Source: Sphingobacterium sp. ML3W (lineage in GTDB: Bacteria > Bacteroidota > Bacteroidia > Sphingobacteriales > Sphingobacteriaceae). From it: a stretch of DNA of 64,000 bases. The stretch spans positions 6,014,001-6,078,000 of the forward strand of contig NZ_CP107036.1 in NCBI RefSeq assembly GCF_029542085.1, written 5' to 3'. The notes below the pieces were generated by a model. The model searched no databases. It worked only from the letters and a program-made list of their open reading frames with translations, and was not told the DNA's origin. This document shows, in pieces, positions 1 through 10,000 of the stretch. Both the position numbers and the translations under genes were made by a program. Position 1 is the first letter of the stretch. Every line of letters begins with the position of its first letter.

Positions 1-101
1 AGATATGCCTGTTTTTTTATGAATAAATTTCGGAGTATCTATTTGGAGCCGTTATAGAAGCGTTTTGTTCTTTTACAAATAGTAAAGTCCTTTGTGCTTA
101 C

Positions 102-192
102 TTTTCCACATTATGTTAATAACTGTGTTAATAACATGTTTAGGATAAAAGATGCTGTTATTAACAGTACTTATTAACATTATGTTGATAAC
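102..192. repeat. Cluster of DnaA-box-like and inverted 9-bp repeats
   Basis: Six related 9-mers lie in 90 bp. They are TTTTCCACA (102-110, fits TTWTNCACA), TGTTAATAA (114-122 and 126-134), TTATTAACA (158-166 and 172-180) and TGTTGATAA (183-191). The last five are one base from a DnaA box on one strand or the other. The two left and two right copies form an imperfect inverted repeat with about 25-bp arms around a spacer of about 20 bp. The right part overlaps the last codons and stop of the PepSY gene. Origin, DnaA-titration site, terminator-like hairpin and regulator array are all possible. Confidence 0.5.
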
Positions 193-1342
193 CCTTCTTT
201 TTCTTTGCCTTCTTGCTTTTGTTCACCCAGATAATATAACCTGTGATTGGCAGGGAAGCACAAAAAAGACTGGCGATAAAAGCAATAATCTTTGTTCCAA
301 AGCCACCAATACTGCCGGTGTGGATGTCATAATTGAGCGATCCAAGTTTATCTCCAAACCGTAAGTTGTCACCGGTTTTGATTTGTTTTAAACTGGCCTC
401 TTTTCTGTCAAAATATAGCCAGTTAAAGACACCGCTTCGTTTTTCGTACCTTCTGATTTGAATATCGACTTCTTGCTCTGTTTCTTTTTTCAACCGGATG
501 GAAAGCATTTCGGCCTGCGGATAATTTTTGAGACTATAGTGCAGTGCATTGTCCTGAAATTTTTCATAAGCCAAGGGGATTGGTGTTGGGACCAGTAGAG
601 CTGTAGATGCCGCTTCCTGTTGAAAAAGATTAAATGTAGCGATATAGGTCTTTTTGAATCCCGGAAATGCAAATGCCAAACCTGTAATCGCAAAAGCCAG
701 TGCAATAAAAAGGCTATAGAAGCCAATCACATTGTGCAGATCGTGATTTAACCGTTTCCATTTAACCTTCGTGTCTATCCAAAAGCTCCTGCGGAGATTT
801 TTTCCCTTCCATTGTTTCGGCCACCACAATACGATCCCGCTCAATAGAATGACAATAAATAGGGCCGTAGACCAACTGACTAAGGCATGACCATATTTTT
901 TCCCCAGCAACAAATTGAGATGGAGTTGTAATACCAGTTGAAAAAATTCTGTCTTTGTGTTTTCAACCTGTTGCACCTTACCGGTATAAGGATTAATGAA
1001 CACCCTTTTATAATAGCGAAAGTAATTCCAATGGCCAAAGGCTGTCTCATCTGTTTTCATGGCACGAAATACCCAGGTTCGATCTTTTGCTGGATAGAGG
1101 TCTACACGAGAGATTTTCTGCCCGTTTTCCAGGTTACTTTGCGCATTGTTTAGTAAGGTGCTTAAAGGGAGTGGATCTAAGGAGCTGTCAACAGGCGCTA
1201 TAAAATACTTTTCGGGATAAGCCCATAGTTTGAGCTCATCCTGAAAGGTATATATACATCCTGTTATACTTAAAATGAGTACAATGACACCGGTGATTAT
1301 CCCGAGCCATTTATGTAGCCAAAGTATGCTCGACTTGATCAT
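161..1342 (-). CDS. PepSY-associated membrane protein, probably siderophore/iron uptake
   Basis: The 393-aa protein has the layout of the PepSY_TM family: an N-terminal membrane helix (about residues 13-35) after a short basic stretch containing LHKWLG, an extracytoplasmic PepSY-like region, and three more helices (about 148-172, 205-228, 352-375). Members are often encoded beside siderophore receptors and are proposed to help reductive iron release or uptake; the exact reaction is unknown. Its ATG directly follows the TAG of the upstream TonB-dependent receptor with no spacer, so the two are almost certainly co-transcribed and translationally coupled. The C-terminus is very lysine-rich, and the last codons are formed by the repeat cluster at the left edge. 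I am confident of the family and not of the substrate. Confidence 0.85.
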   Translation of the reverse strand: MIKSSILWLHKWLGIITGVIVLILSITGCIYTFQDELKLWAYPEKYFIAPVDSSLDPLPLSTLLNNAQSNLENGQKISRVDLYPAKDRTWVFRAMKTDETAFGHWNYFRYYKRVFINPYTGKVQQVENTKTEFFQLVLQLHLNLLLGKKYGHALVSWSTALFIVILLSGIVLWWPKQWKGKNLRRSFWIDTKVKWKRLNHDLHNVIGFYSLFIALAFAITGLAFAFPGFKKTYIATFNLFQQEAASTALLVPTPIPLAYEKFQDNALHYSLKNYPQAEMLSIRLKKETEQEVDIQIRRYEKRSGVFNWLYFDRKEASLKQIKTGDNLRFGDKLGSLNYDIHTGSIGGFGTKIIAFIASLFCASLPITGYIIWVNKSKKAKKKKGYQHNVNKYC

Positions 1343-3673
1343 CTAAAATTTGTAATTGATATTAAAGGAAGCCATCATTCCCTGACCTCTTACATATTCC
1401 TCATTTAGTGCACGGTATTGACTTACAACCGGATAGTAGTTCTTATTGAAAAGATTTTCGACGCCTAGTCCCAATGACCATTGTTTGTTGATCTGATAAT
1501 TGCCATTCAAGTTAAAAAGATCTACTGGTCTAACAGGTCCCTCGCTATTTTTATAAACACCTTTTTCGTTAGGCAGGAAACGATCGCGCGTGCCCGTATG
1601 CACCCAGAATAATTGAAAGGTCAATGGTTTGATCGGCGTATAATAGATATATCCCGTCGCTTTGATTGGAGCGATACGTGAGCCATTGAGGTAGGATTTC
1701 GTGCCGTCTTCTTTTTTCGATTTTCCCTCGACATATGCATAAGTTCCTCCTACAGTCAGTTGCGGGCTAATATTTGCACTGAGGGCTATTTCATATCCAT
1801 AGACATCTTCTGGTAGGCGTTGCGGCATTAGGTAACCACCAATGTCGACCAGTTCTACCCCCATTTTTGAAGTACTATAATAGTAGGAGCCAGATAATTG
1901 GAAAATACTGTAGTTGCTAGAAAACCCTATTTCATAGTTATTGGTGATGATGGGATCTGTTTTTAGACTATCCAGGTCGTTGTCGGTTGCCCTGCGGACA
2001 ATACGGCCAAGTTCATTGATAGCAAATCCTTGTGAAAAGCTTATGAAGGGGTTAAAGAACGAATATTTGTTATAACGGAGACCGGCATTGAATGTAGCCC
2101 CTTTATAAGGTATTTCGCCGCCTTTAACAGCGATGCTACCCGCGTTTTCCGGTCCAGTAGCAATGGTGTTGAAATCTTTTATTTTGACGGTTGCGTTTTC
2201 ATAGCGGACTCCACCTTTGAAAATTAGATTTTCTAGGAAATCAATCTTTACTTGTGCATAAGGTGCCACATTGAGCATATTCATATAAGGAATATAGACC
2301 CTACCGTCCGTCAGGTTTTGATCCGTGACGTCATTCAGGAGATCAAGTCCATAAGTGACATCCGCGTTAGAGCCAAATACTTGAAAAGGCGTGTTGAGAT
2401 TGATACGCAATCCTTTTTTTTCAGAGTTGATCTGTGTTTGACCAGGACCATACCATGCCGATGCTTTTTCAACATAACGATTCATGGATCGAAAGGTGTT
2501 GTAATAAGCCGATGCAACGAGAGAAGTGGAGGCAAAAAGATTATTTTTCGTATAAGTCAGCATCGCATTGTGGTTGTATGGCGTACCGGCAGGTTTGCCA
2601 GGGTCATCTCCTTTTACTCCGATGGTCGGGGATTGTCCGTAGATACCCGTCTGACTGATGTATCTGTTGTGCTGGTTGCTTCGATAAAAATTATATACAG
2701 CGGACAGATTGGAGCTGTTATCGATGGCGTAACCAAGTTTGAAGAATGCATTGTATTGATAGGTATTTGAAAGACCATCCGTCTGACCAAGCGCTGTTCC
2801 ATTACCATCGCGTTGAAGCCCCACATAATCCGCCGATCCGCTGACGGTGTAATCCCAGTTGTTTTTTCGGCCATATAGTGTTTGGGCGGCACGATAGCCC
2901 AATGTTCCGGCACTGTTTATAGGATTGAAGGTTGTCCTCAAGCTGGTAATTCCTTGGATAGGAGCTGAATCTTTTGCTGGATTGCGCGTGATGTAGTTGA
3001 TAATCCCGCCAGCTGAGCCATTTCCATAGATGGAGGTTGCTCCTTTAATAACTTCCACGCGTTCAATAACACTTGGATCGATGGTGCGTAGATCGCGCTG
3101 TCCATTCATTAATGGTGTAGATTGTGGGATCCCATCTATTAAAACCAGTACAGATCGCCCGCGTAAAGTCTGACCTGAATTGGTTGCTTTATTGGTAGCT
3201 GTACCCAGTCCTGGAATTGTATTGCCAAGTATGGTTGAAAGATTAGTGCTGATCTGGCTCTGTGCTTCGATCTCTTTTGTTGTTAAAATAGATACCGACG
3301 AAGGCACTGTAGAGATACTTTCAGCTTTACGACCAGCGGTAACAATAATTTCGTCTAAAGTCTGTGCTGGATTTAATTGAAATAGGATAGGACCGCTGAC
3401 TGTGTCTAAACTCACCATTTTTTCAAGGGCTGAGAAACCGGTATATGAAACACGAAATTGAAGCAGGGTATTTGTCGGTGCTTTAGGGAGATTAAATTGC
3501 CCCTGCTGATTTGAGTAACCAATGTTTTTCCCATTGAGTTTGATATTGGCTTGAGCCACAGGTTGATTTTCTGTGTTTTTTACGAGGATAGATAACTCTT
3601 GTGCATGTAACTGAGTCCCGAGAAGGACAAGGGTTCCTGCTGCGAACATCATATATCGTGTTCTATTCTTCAT
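1343..3673 (-). CDS. TonB-dependent siderophore-type outer membrane receptor
   Basis: This 776-aa outer membrane receptor begins with a signal peptide ending at LHAQ (about residue 25). A carboxypeptidase-regulatory-like beta domain follows (about 27-110), then a plug domain (about 115-225, with IETIEV-like segments such as RVEVIKGATS and the GSAGGIINY motif), then a 22-strand-type barrel. The protein ends in the aromatic-terminated strand NINYKF, a usual signal for barrel assembly. Such receptors take up ferric siderophores or other scarce ligands using TonB energy; a candidate TonB is encoded at about 40 kb. The adjacent PepSY gene favours iron. I saw no clear Fur box upstream. It is the first gene of a two-gene operon, with a candidate promoter about 35-65 bp before the start. 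Confidence 0.9.
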   Translation of the reverse strand: MKNRTRYMMFAAGTLVLLGTQLHAQELSILVKNTENQPVAQANIKLNGKNIGYSNQQGQFNLPKAPTNTLLQFRVSYTGFSALEKMVSLDTVSGPILFQLNPAQTLDEIIVTAGRKAESISTVPSSVSILTTKEIEAQSQISTNLSTILGNTIPGLGTATNKATNSGQTLRGRSVLVLIDGIPQSTPLMNGQRDLRTIDPSVIERVEVIKGATSIYGNGSAGGIINYITRNPAKDSAPIQGITSLRTTFNPINSAGTLGYRAAQTLYGRKNNWDYTVSGSADYVGLQRDGNGTALGQTDGLSNTYQYNAFFKLGYAIDNSSNLSAVYNFYRSNQHNRYISQTGIYGQSPTIGVKGDDPGKPAGTPYNHNAMLTYTKNNLFASTSLVASAYYNTFRSMNRYVEKASAWYGPGQTQINSEKKGLRINLNTPFQVFGSNADVTYGLDLLNDVTDQNLTDGRVYIPYMNMLNVAPYAQVKIDFLENLIFKGGVRYENATVKIKDFNTIATGPENAGSIAVKGGEIPYKGATFNAGLRYNKYSFFNPFISFSQGFAINELGRIVRRATDNDLDSLKTDPIITNNYEIGFSSNYSIFQLSGSYYYSTSKMGVELVDIGGYLMPQRLPEDVYGYEIALSANISPQLTVGGTYAYVEGKSKKEDGTKSYLNGSRIAPIKATGYIYYTPIKPLTFQLFWVHTGTRDRFLPNEKGVYKNSEGPVRPVDLFNLNGNYQINKQWSLGLGVENLFNKNYYPVVSQYRALNEEYVRGQGMMASFNINYKF

Positions 3674-3705
3674 GGTAGTTTATTTAGATCAAATATAAAT
3701 TGATG

Positions 3706-3740
3706 CAAATATAGAATATTTAATTTTTCTTCATCAAAAA
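3706..3740 (-). promoter_or_regulatory. Candidate promoter of the TonB receptor operon
   Basis: Read on the minus strand there is TTTTTG (3735-3740), a 21-base spacer, then TATATTTG (3706-3713). This fits the Bacteroidota pattern TTTG-N19-21-TAnnTTTG. A second TATATTTG at 3690-3697 lacks a good upstream box. The rest of the 3674-4025 gap is AT-rich and shows no gene and no recognisable Fur box. The assignment is by motif only. Confidence 0.5.
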
Positions 3741-4025
3741 GAACTGCTATTTTTTTCGCTTAATATGCTCATATAGCGGTTGTCTCATTCAAAAAATCAC
3801 CAACTATAAATAGGAATACAATTTGGAGGGGGCTTTCTTGATCACCATGAATATTAAGGAATAGAGGAATGTTTTGCCATCGTATAGGGGCTGTAACAGA
3901 AAATCTATTCGATGTTGTTAAGCTACTCGTTTTATTTTCTTTATTTTGAGTACATATTTTGTTTACGATTTATTGATATAGGAATGCTATTTTAGCAACT
4001 CATATTTCTATAATAAAATAAGTAG

Positions 4026-4931
4026 ATGGCTGCTTCAGATCACAATGCTATACGGTTGAAAACGATTTCTGTATTTCTATTATTATTTTTCTCAAGTTTA
4101 TTATATGCGAAAGTTTTTGCCCAGAGCAATCAGAGGCTGAAGTTTGAATCTGTGGAAGCCATGCGCGCATACTTTAAGTATGCTGAAGGAAAGAAAATCA
4201 TAAGCGGTCACCGTGGGACGATAGAAGATGGTCTTCCTGAAAATTCTATTGCGGCTTTTGAGGCTGTGTTACGTAAAACTCAAGCAATTTTTGAAATAGA
4301 TCCACGCTATACGAAAGATAGTGTTGCGGTATTACTTCATGATGCAAACTTGGAGCGTGTGACAAATGGGGTTGGTCGGGTATCGGATTATACCTGGGCT
4401 GAATTGCGTAAACTTCGTCTGAAAGACCATGCTGGAAATGTCACCGAATATCCTATAAATACCCTTGATGAAGTGATTGAATGGGCAAAAGGGAAAACCA
4501 TTTTAAATCTTGATAAGAAAGATTTACCGCTGTCAGCGACCGCAGCTATATTGCGAAAGCATAATGCATATAGCTGGGTTTGGGTAACCGTACATAACGT
4601 TGAGCAGGCAGCCTACTATTTAACACAAAATCCAGATCAGTATATGTCTATGCATATCAAAGATCAGGAAGCCTTAGCTAAATTTAAGGCTTCGGGATTG
4701 CCCTATGATCGAATGATTGTCTATATTGGTCCTGATTTAAGAGAATCGAATGCAGAAATGTATCGCTTTTTTAATAAAAAGGGGGTGATGTGTATGATTT
4801 CGTCAGCGCCAACTTATGACAAGCTAACAAAGAAAGAAGAAAGAAAGGAAAAATATAGGGCGATATTCGCACAGGGGGCATCTATTCTCGAATCTGATTT
4901 ACCCATGGAAGTCGCAGATGCAATAGATTAA
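4026..4931 (+). CDS. Secreted glycerophosphodiester phosphodiesterase
   Basis: This 301-aa protein carries an N-terminal signal segment (hydrophobic residues about 14-28, cleavage likely near VFAQ) and a GDPD catalytic domain. The family residues are visible: H62-R63 in SGHRG, E72 in PENS, E90 and D92 in FEID and H105 in LLHD. These provide the metal site and the acid-base histidines. Known enzymes release glycerol 3-phosphate from deacylated phospholipids; here it would act in the periplasm as a phosphate or carbon scavenger. It is transcribed alone, and its stop codon overlaps the stop of the convergent TPR gene by 3 bp. The substrate is not shown by the sequence. Confidence 0.88.
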   Translation: MAASDHNAIRLKTISVFLLLFFSSLLYAKVFAQSNQRLKFESVEAMRAYFKYAEGKKIISGHRGTIEDGLPENSIAAFEAVLRKTQAIFEIDPRYTKDSVAVLLHDANLERVTNGVGRVSDYTWAELRKLRLKDHAGNVTEYPINTLDEVIEWAKGKTILNLDKKDLPLSATAAILRKHNAYSWVWVTVHNVEQAAYYLTQNPDQYMSMHIKDQEALAKFKASGLPYDRMIVYIGPDLRESNAEMYRFFNKKGVMCMISSAPTYDKLTKKEERKEKYRAIFAQGASILESDLPMEVADAID

Positions 4932-5353
4932 TCCAATTCGACGTTATCAGCCAGAAAATTAAAATAGTTTGGTGATTCCTCTTCAAAAATCTCTTTTCCT
5001 TCCATCATATAGGCGCGAAGAAGGTATTCTTGTGCAGACTCTGTATTGGCTGTTTCCAGATAACACTGTCCTAATCGCAGCATGATAAATGGATTTTCAT
5101 AGGCATTCTCGATGATATTGCCTTTGGCATTTTCAAAGTGTGGAAGTGCGTTTTCGAAGTCGTCCTCTAAGAAATAAGCATCCCCAATGGAGGCTTCCAG
5201 CCAAAGACTTTCAGCGTGGACATTTTGCGGGCTAGGGATTAAATTGAGCGCCTCAGTCCAAACCCTAATTGCTTCGCGAAAGTTCTCTTCATCACAATAA
5301 GCATTTCCCTCTTCACTCAGTTGGTCGATTTTATCTAATATTTGATCATCCAT
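4928..5353 (-). CDS. Small TPR-repeat protein
   Basis: This 141-aa, very acidic cytoplasmic protein has no signal peptide and is built of about three tetratricopeptide-like helix pairs. Visible repeats include GNAYCDEENFREAIRVWTEA (about 17-36), GDAYFLEDDFENALPHFENA (about 57-76) and LGQCYLETANTESAQEYLLR (about 92-111). TPR domains mediate protein contacts and carry no catalytic function. Small TPR proteins of this kind sometimes act as immunity or chaperone partners, but no partner toxin is nearby. It converges on the glycerophosphodiesterase gene with overlapping stop codons. I do not recognise a specific function. Confidence 0.75.
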   Translation of the reverse strand: MDDQILDKIDQLSEEGNAYCDEENFREAIRVWTEALNLIPSPQNVHAESLWLEASIGDAYFLEDDFENALPHFENAKGNIIENAYENPFIMLRLGQCYLETANTESAQEYLLRAYMMEGKEIFEEESPNYFNFLADNVELD

Positions 5354-5396
5354 GGCATTCTTTCTTAATGGTCTTTACGAAGTTATGAAATAATTG

Positions 5397-5431
5397 AAAA
5401 AAAACACCTGAAATCTTAAACTTCAGGTGTT
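5397..5431 (-). terminator. Terminator of the susCD-like operon
   Basis: A perfect 10-bp stem (AACACCTGAA / TTCAGGTGTT, 5403-5412 and 5422-5431) with a 9-base loop is followed on the minus strand by eight T. It lies 23 bp after the SusD-like stop codon. The same stem core recurs at 12401-12429. Confidence 0.85.
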
Positions 5432-5453
5432 CAAATGCGTAGAAAATACTTTT

Positions 5454-7001
5454 TTATTTATTCCACCATATTTTGGTGTTGATCACATCATCTCCTTGTT
5501 GTGCAAGGGCTGCTTGATAATTTGATTTATTTGTACTTTGTTCTTTCAATGGATACACCAAACGACTTGGTATGGCATCGCCAACTTCGGGATTAAAGGT
5601 ATAGGTGACGGGTTTGCCATCGATAGTGCCACTCCAGGTAACATCTCCTTTTTTGATGAGAAATAGTGGATAGCCCGTTCTTCTGATTTCTGACCAAGCT
5701 TCTATACTCTGATTGAAAAGTGCCAGATATTTTTGAGAAAGCACATGTTCTTTATTGGCAGCTGGTAGTTTGCTGATATAGCTGTTTAGATCTTCTTGTG
5801 ATACCCCCCATTTTTCCAGCGAAGCGCGGGTTCCTTTCTCATAGTTAGTTTGATCCCAATTGTTATTTTCCGACAGAAGAAATGCTACTTCGGCATATTC
5901 TAAGAGTACTTCGCCATAATCTGCAGCATTAATAATATCGCTCGGGAGTGAGATTTTAGCTACAGGAAAGAGATTGCCGGCGGCTAAGGGAAGCCCATAC
6001 GGCTGGCCGAAATAGGCATTTCCTGAGGATGTTGGTTTTGCGAATTTAGACAAGCGAGGGTCTACAGTTTTAAAGGGACCACGTGTGCCTTGTAGAGCTT
6101 CGATAAGCACATTTGAAATGGCGAAATCTTGCCGTTTGGCTGTCACAGTGGCTCGGAATAGTGGAGCCTCATTGGGTGGAGTTTTAGAATATTTAAATAC
6201 GGCATTGTCGCTGTTGGTGGTAAATATGCCTTTCTTTATCGCATCGGCAATATGGGTCGCTGCCAATGCGGCATCTTTGGCTTTCATGCGATTGGCCACA
6301 CGCAAACGTAGTGAATTGGCGAATTTTGCCCAACTGGCATTGGATCCTTGGTAGATAATATCCGAAGATCCAAAAGTCCTGACAGTTGGATATTTAAGAA
6401 GTGTATCTGCCGCTTGTTGCAGTTCGTTTAGAATATCTTTATAGATTTTCTCCTGACTTGCATATTTAGGCGTTAAGTTGTCTGGGTCCTGTTGCAGGGC
6501 TTCAAAATCAGCATCTTTATTGCCATAGGACTCATAGGGAATATTACCAAAAACATCGGTTAATGACTGAAAAGCATAAGATTTAAGAATTCTCACTATA
6601 GCAATCTGATTCGCGTTGGTGCCAGCCGTTCCAGCTGCTGCGATCGCTTTGGTGCTTTCATTGGTATTGAGTTTGATAATATCATTTAAGTTATTCAATG
6701 CTTTGTAAGTTGCCGTCCAGTAGTTGTCGGAATAACTCGTTGGTATTTGATAACGTGATTGATCAGTGTAAATATTTTGGGCAAAATATTGTGAAAATAA
6801 TTGTGCTCCACGTAAGCTGACCTCTTCGCTTCGTAAGGCATTAACCAATTGCTTTTCGGCAGTTACCAAGATTGTTGGAGTTGTGACGGTGGCGGGACGA
6901 TTGGGATCGGTATTAATATCAGCAAACTTGGACTTGGAGCATGAAGATGCGACAAAGGAAATACCGATTACTGTTGTATATAGTATATTTAATATTTTCA
7001 T
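5454..7001 (-). CDS. SusD/RagB-like outer membrane lipoprotein
   Basis: This 515-aa surface lipoprotein has a lipobox ending in ASSC with the lipidated cysteine at about residue 21, after a short hydrophobic signal. The following FADINTDPNRP sequence is typical of SusD-like proteins of the SusD/RagB superfamily (the SusD-like_2 type, by my recognition). The mature part is alpha-helical with TPR-like features. Such proteins cap the SusC-type barrel and bind the ligand, usually a glycan or peptide. The gene starts 3 bp after the stop of the SusC-like gene, so the pair is one operon, closed by the terminator at 5397-5431. Ligand specificity cannot be read from the sequence; the nearby sulfatase hints at a sulfated glycan. 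Confidence 0.9.
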   Translation of the reverse strand: MKILNILYTTVIGISFVASSCSKSKFADINTDPNRPATVTTPTILVTAEKQLVNALRSEEVSLRGAQLFSQYFAQNIYTDQSRYQIPTSYSDNYWTATYKALNNLNDIIKLNTNESTKAIAAAGTAGTNANQIAIVRILKSYAFQSLTDVFGNIPYESYGNKDADFEALQQDPDNLTPKYASQEKIYKDILNELQQAADTLLKYPTVRTFGSSDIIYQGSNASWAKFANSLRLRVANRMKAKDAALAATHIADAIKKGIFTTNSDNAVFKYSKTPPNEAPLFRATVTAKRQDFAISNVLIEALQGTRGPFKTVDPRLSKFAKPTSSGNAYFGQPYGLPLAAGNLFPVAKISLPSDIINAADYGEVLLEYAEVAFLLSENNNWDQTNYEKGTRASLEKWGVSQEDLNSYISKLPAANKEHVLSQKYLALFNQSIEAWSEIRRTGYPLFLIKKGDVTWSGTIDGKPVTYTFNPEVGDAIPSRLVYPLKEQSTNKSNYQAALAQQGDDVINTKIWWNK

Positions 7002-7004
7002 TTT

Positions 7005-10000
7005 TTAGAATTTAAGATTGACATTAAAACCATAGGTAACAGGCAATGGAATAGCACCGCCTTCGATACCCTGTACATTACCGCCACTGGAGGTGAATTC
7101 AGGATCAATGTATTTACTCTTGGTATAGATATTCCAAAGATTACGGCCATAGACATTGACCCCAATATTTTTAATGACTTTGGCATTGGCTAATTTGAAA
7201 TTATAACCCAGTGTCACTTCTCTCAGTTTAACATAAGTGGCATCAAAAATGGAAAAAGTAGTCGGACCATTGTACTCATTGCGCGCCCATTGCTGTGCTG
7301 TAATATTGGTGGTATTTTGTTCGACGTTTTTCACCTCATAACTTCCGTCACTATGGAACGTAACATTTCCTTTGACACCATCCAAAATAACACCCGTTTC
7401 ACGGATATTATTAGCCGCTGTTTTGTCCAGGATGCCTGAATACATACCAACTTTATAGGTTTGGGAGAAGAAGTTACCACCGACACGACCTGATACTAAA
7501 AATCCCAAGCTAAAGTTTTTGTAGCGGAAGCTATTTTGAAAGCCAAAAGTGAAATCAGGTAGAATTGATCCTAGTGGAACTAATTGGGAGGTCTTCATAT
7601 AAGTTCCATCTGCTTGTATAACGCGTTGTCCATCTTTAGTATACACAAAATCATAGCCTAAAAATTGTCCATAAGATTCACCTTCACGTGCGACTAATTC
7701 AACTAACGAATTACTTAGACTCAATGTATTTACCTGATCGTCTAATTTGATCACTTTGTTTTTGTTTTTGGCCCAGTTAATTGTAGCGTCCCAAGTAAAG
7801 TTTTCATTTTTGATTGGCGTACCATTAAGAACAATTTCGAGACCTTTGTTATTAATTTTCCCCGCATTAAATACTTTGCTTGCGTATCCAAAAGATGAAG
7901 AAACAGGAACAGGAAGGATTTGATTTCTAGAATTATTGTTGTAGTAGGTTATATCAAATCCTAAGCGATTTTTGAACAATTGCACGTTCAGACCTGTTTC
8001 CCAAGAACTGGTAATTTCTGGTTTTAAATTAGCATTTGGTTTAATACTCGGGAGGCCATAGGAAGCTTGCCCTTCATATGATTGCTCAGGTTCATAGACC
8101 TTATACAGTTGATAAGGATCTGTGTCATTTCCGACTTGCGCCCATCCTAAACGTATTTTTCCGAAACTTAGCCAATCCAATTGTTTGAATGCTTCTAATT
8201 GACTAAAAACAAAACTACCTGTTAAGGAAGGATATATAAATGAGTTGTTATCTGTTGGTAATGTTGAAGACCAGTCATTGCGCACTGTTCCATCTAGGTA
8301 TAGCAAATCATTATAGCCCAAGGAAAAACTTCCATAAACAGATGCGATGCGTCTATGATATTTATAGTTTTTAATTTCGACTGAATTGGCATTTCTTAAA
8401 TTATAATAATTTGGAATAATTAGACCGCCCTGCGTAATGGCATAATCTTGCTTGCGCTGCTGGTCACGAAGATTGGCTCCGATATTTCCAATAAGTGAGA
8501 ATTTATCCCAGTTTTTTTTGGCTGTAGCTAAAAATTCATAATTATATTCGTTTAGTTTATTACTTGTCTCTTCATATTGTGAAGCGCTTCGAGAGTATAC
8601 AGCGATACGGTCCTGAGATTGGAATGAATAAATATCGCCATGTACTTTAGCTCCTAAGGAAAGCCAGCTATTTAAGTCATATTGTAAGCCAATATTTCCA
8701 TAAAAGCGGTCCCTATTATCTTCCATATAAGACTCGTAAGCTGACCAATAAGGATTGTCTATGAATTTTGTTGCTTCGTCCGTGGGTGTATTTTGCCAAC
8801 CGCTACGGTTCCATGCTAATGGAGTTCCATCCTCACGTTTATAATTTTCCAATATCTTGTAATCCACTTGTACTGCTCCCCATTGGAATGCCTCGAGGAT
8901 AATATTTCTGTTGGATGCACCTGTCCATGGGCGGCCTACGGATGCGTTGCGGATGTAGTTGAAATTAGAATTGATTTTCAATTTGCCCAGCTGTGTTCCT
9001 CCCGAAAAGTTAAACGTATTACGACCTAAACTAGAATTTGGAGTTGTTCCTTTTACATTTTTGTTGGTGTAGGAAAATCGGTAATTTGTATTTCCACTAT
9101 TGCCGGCGATAGCAAAATTATTGGTATTGGCTACACCAGTCCGAAAGAAATAACTGACATCATTTTTTGGATAAAGCCATGGCGACGGATTCAGGTAATT
9201 GGATTCGTCTTCAGGGTTTAAATTATACCACTGTAAGACAGGTGTACCATCGAGTTTAGGACCCCAGCTTTCATCTGCAGCATAATCTACGATTTTGTAG
9301 TCTGTACCATTGATATTTTGCGTTTGAAAAGCAGTAGAGTAACCCTGACCGTATAAATGTTGTCTTTTTGGAAGTCGGACAATATTCTCAAAATCAACGC
9401 CAGTGTTTAACGAAATATCTATCTTTTCCCCCTTTGATGCACGCTTTGTGGTAATTAATATAACACCATTAGCGGCTCTAGAACCATACAAGGCAGCAGC
9501 CGACGGACCTTTTAATACGGAGATGTTATCGATATCGTCAGGATTGATATCTTGTATCATATTACCAACGTCTTTGCCTGCGCTTCCGTTTATTGTAGAT
9601 GAGGAGTTTAAATCGGTGTTATCAATTGGAGTACCATCAATAACATATAACGGTTGGTTATTTCCCGCAATTGAATTGATACCCCGAAGCAAAACGTGGG
9701 AGGATCCCCCCATATTGCCTCCTGAAGTAGTCACCTGAAGACCTGCTACTTTCCCGGAAAGCGCACTGAGCGCGTTAGTGGGACGTGTTTGAAGTTCAAC
9801 AGATTTGACTTCTTGGACTGCATATCCTAATGATTTCTTTTCGCGCGAAATACCCAAGGCGGTTATTACAACTTCATCCAATTGGGAACTCGTTGGTGAA
9901 AGCTGGATTGTTGTGAGTCCGCCGGGATTGGTTTGGACAGTTTTGGAATCAAAACCAATATATTGAACCTGGATACTGATGGAATTACCATTTGATGGTA

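Noticed and set aside
152..364. Open frame on the + strand over the PepSY gene
   Set aside because: It is antisense to a well-supported gene and its hydrophobic start comes from the repeat cluster.
3674..4025. Fur box before the siderophore-type receptor
   Set aside because: No 19-bp GATAATGATAATCATTATC-like palindrome could be found.
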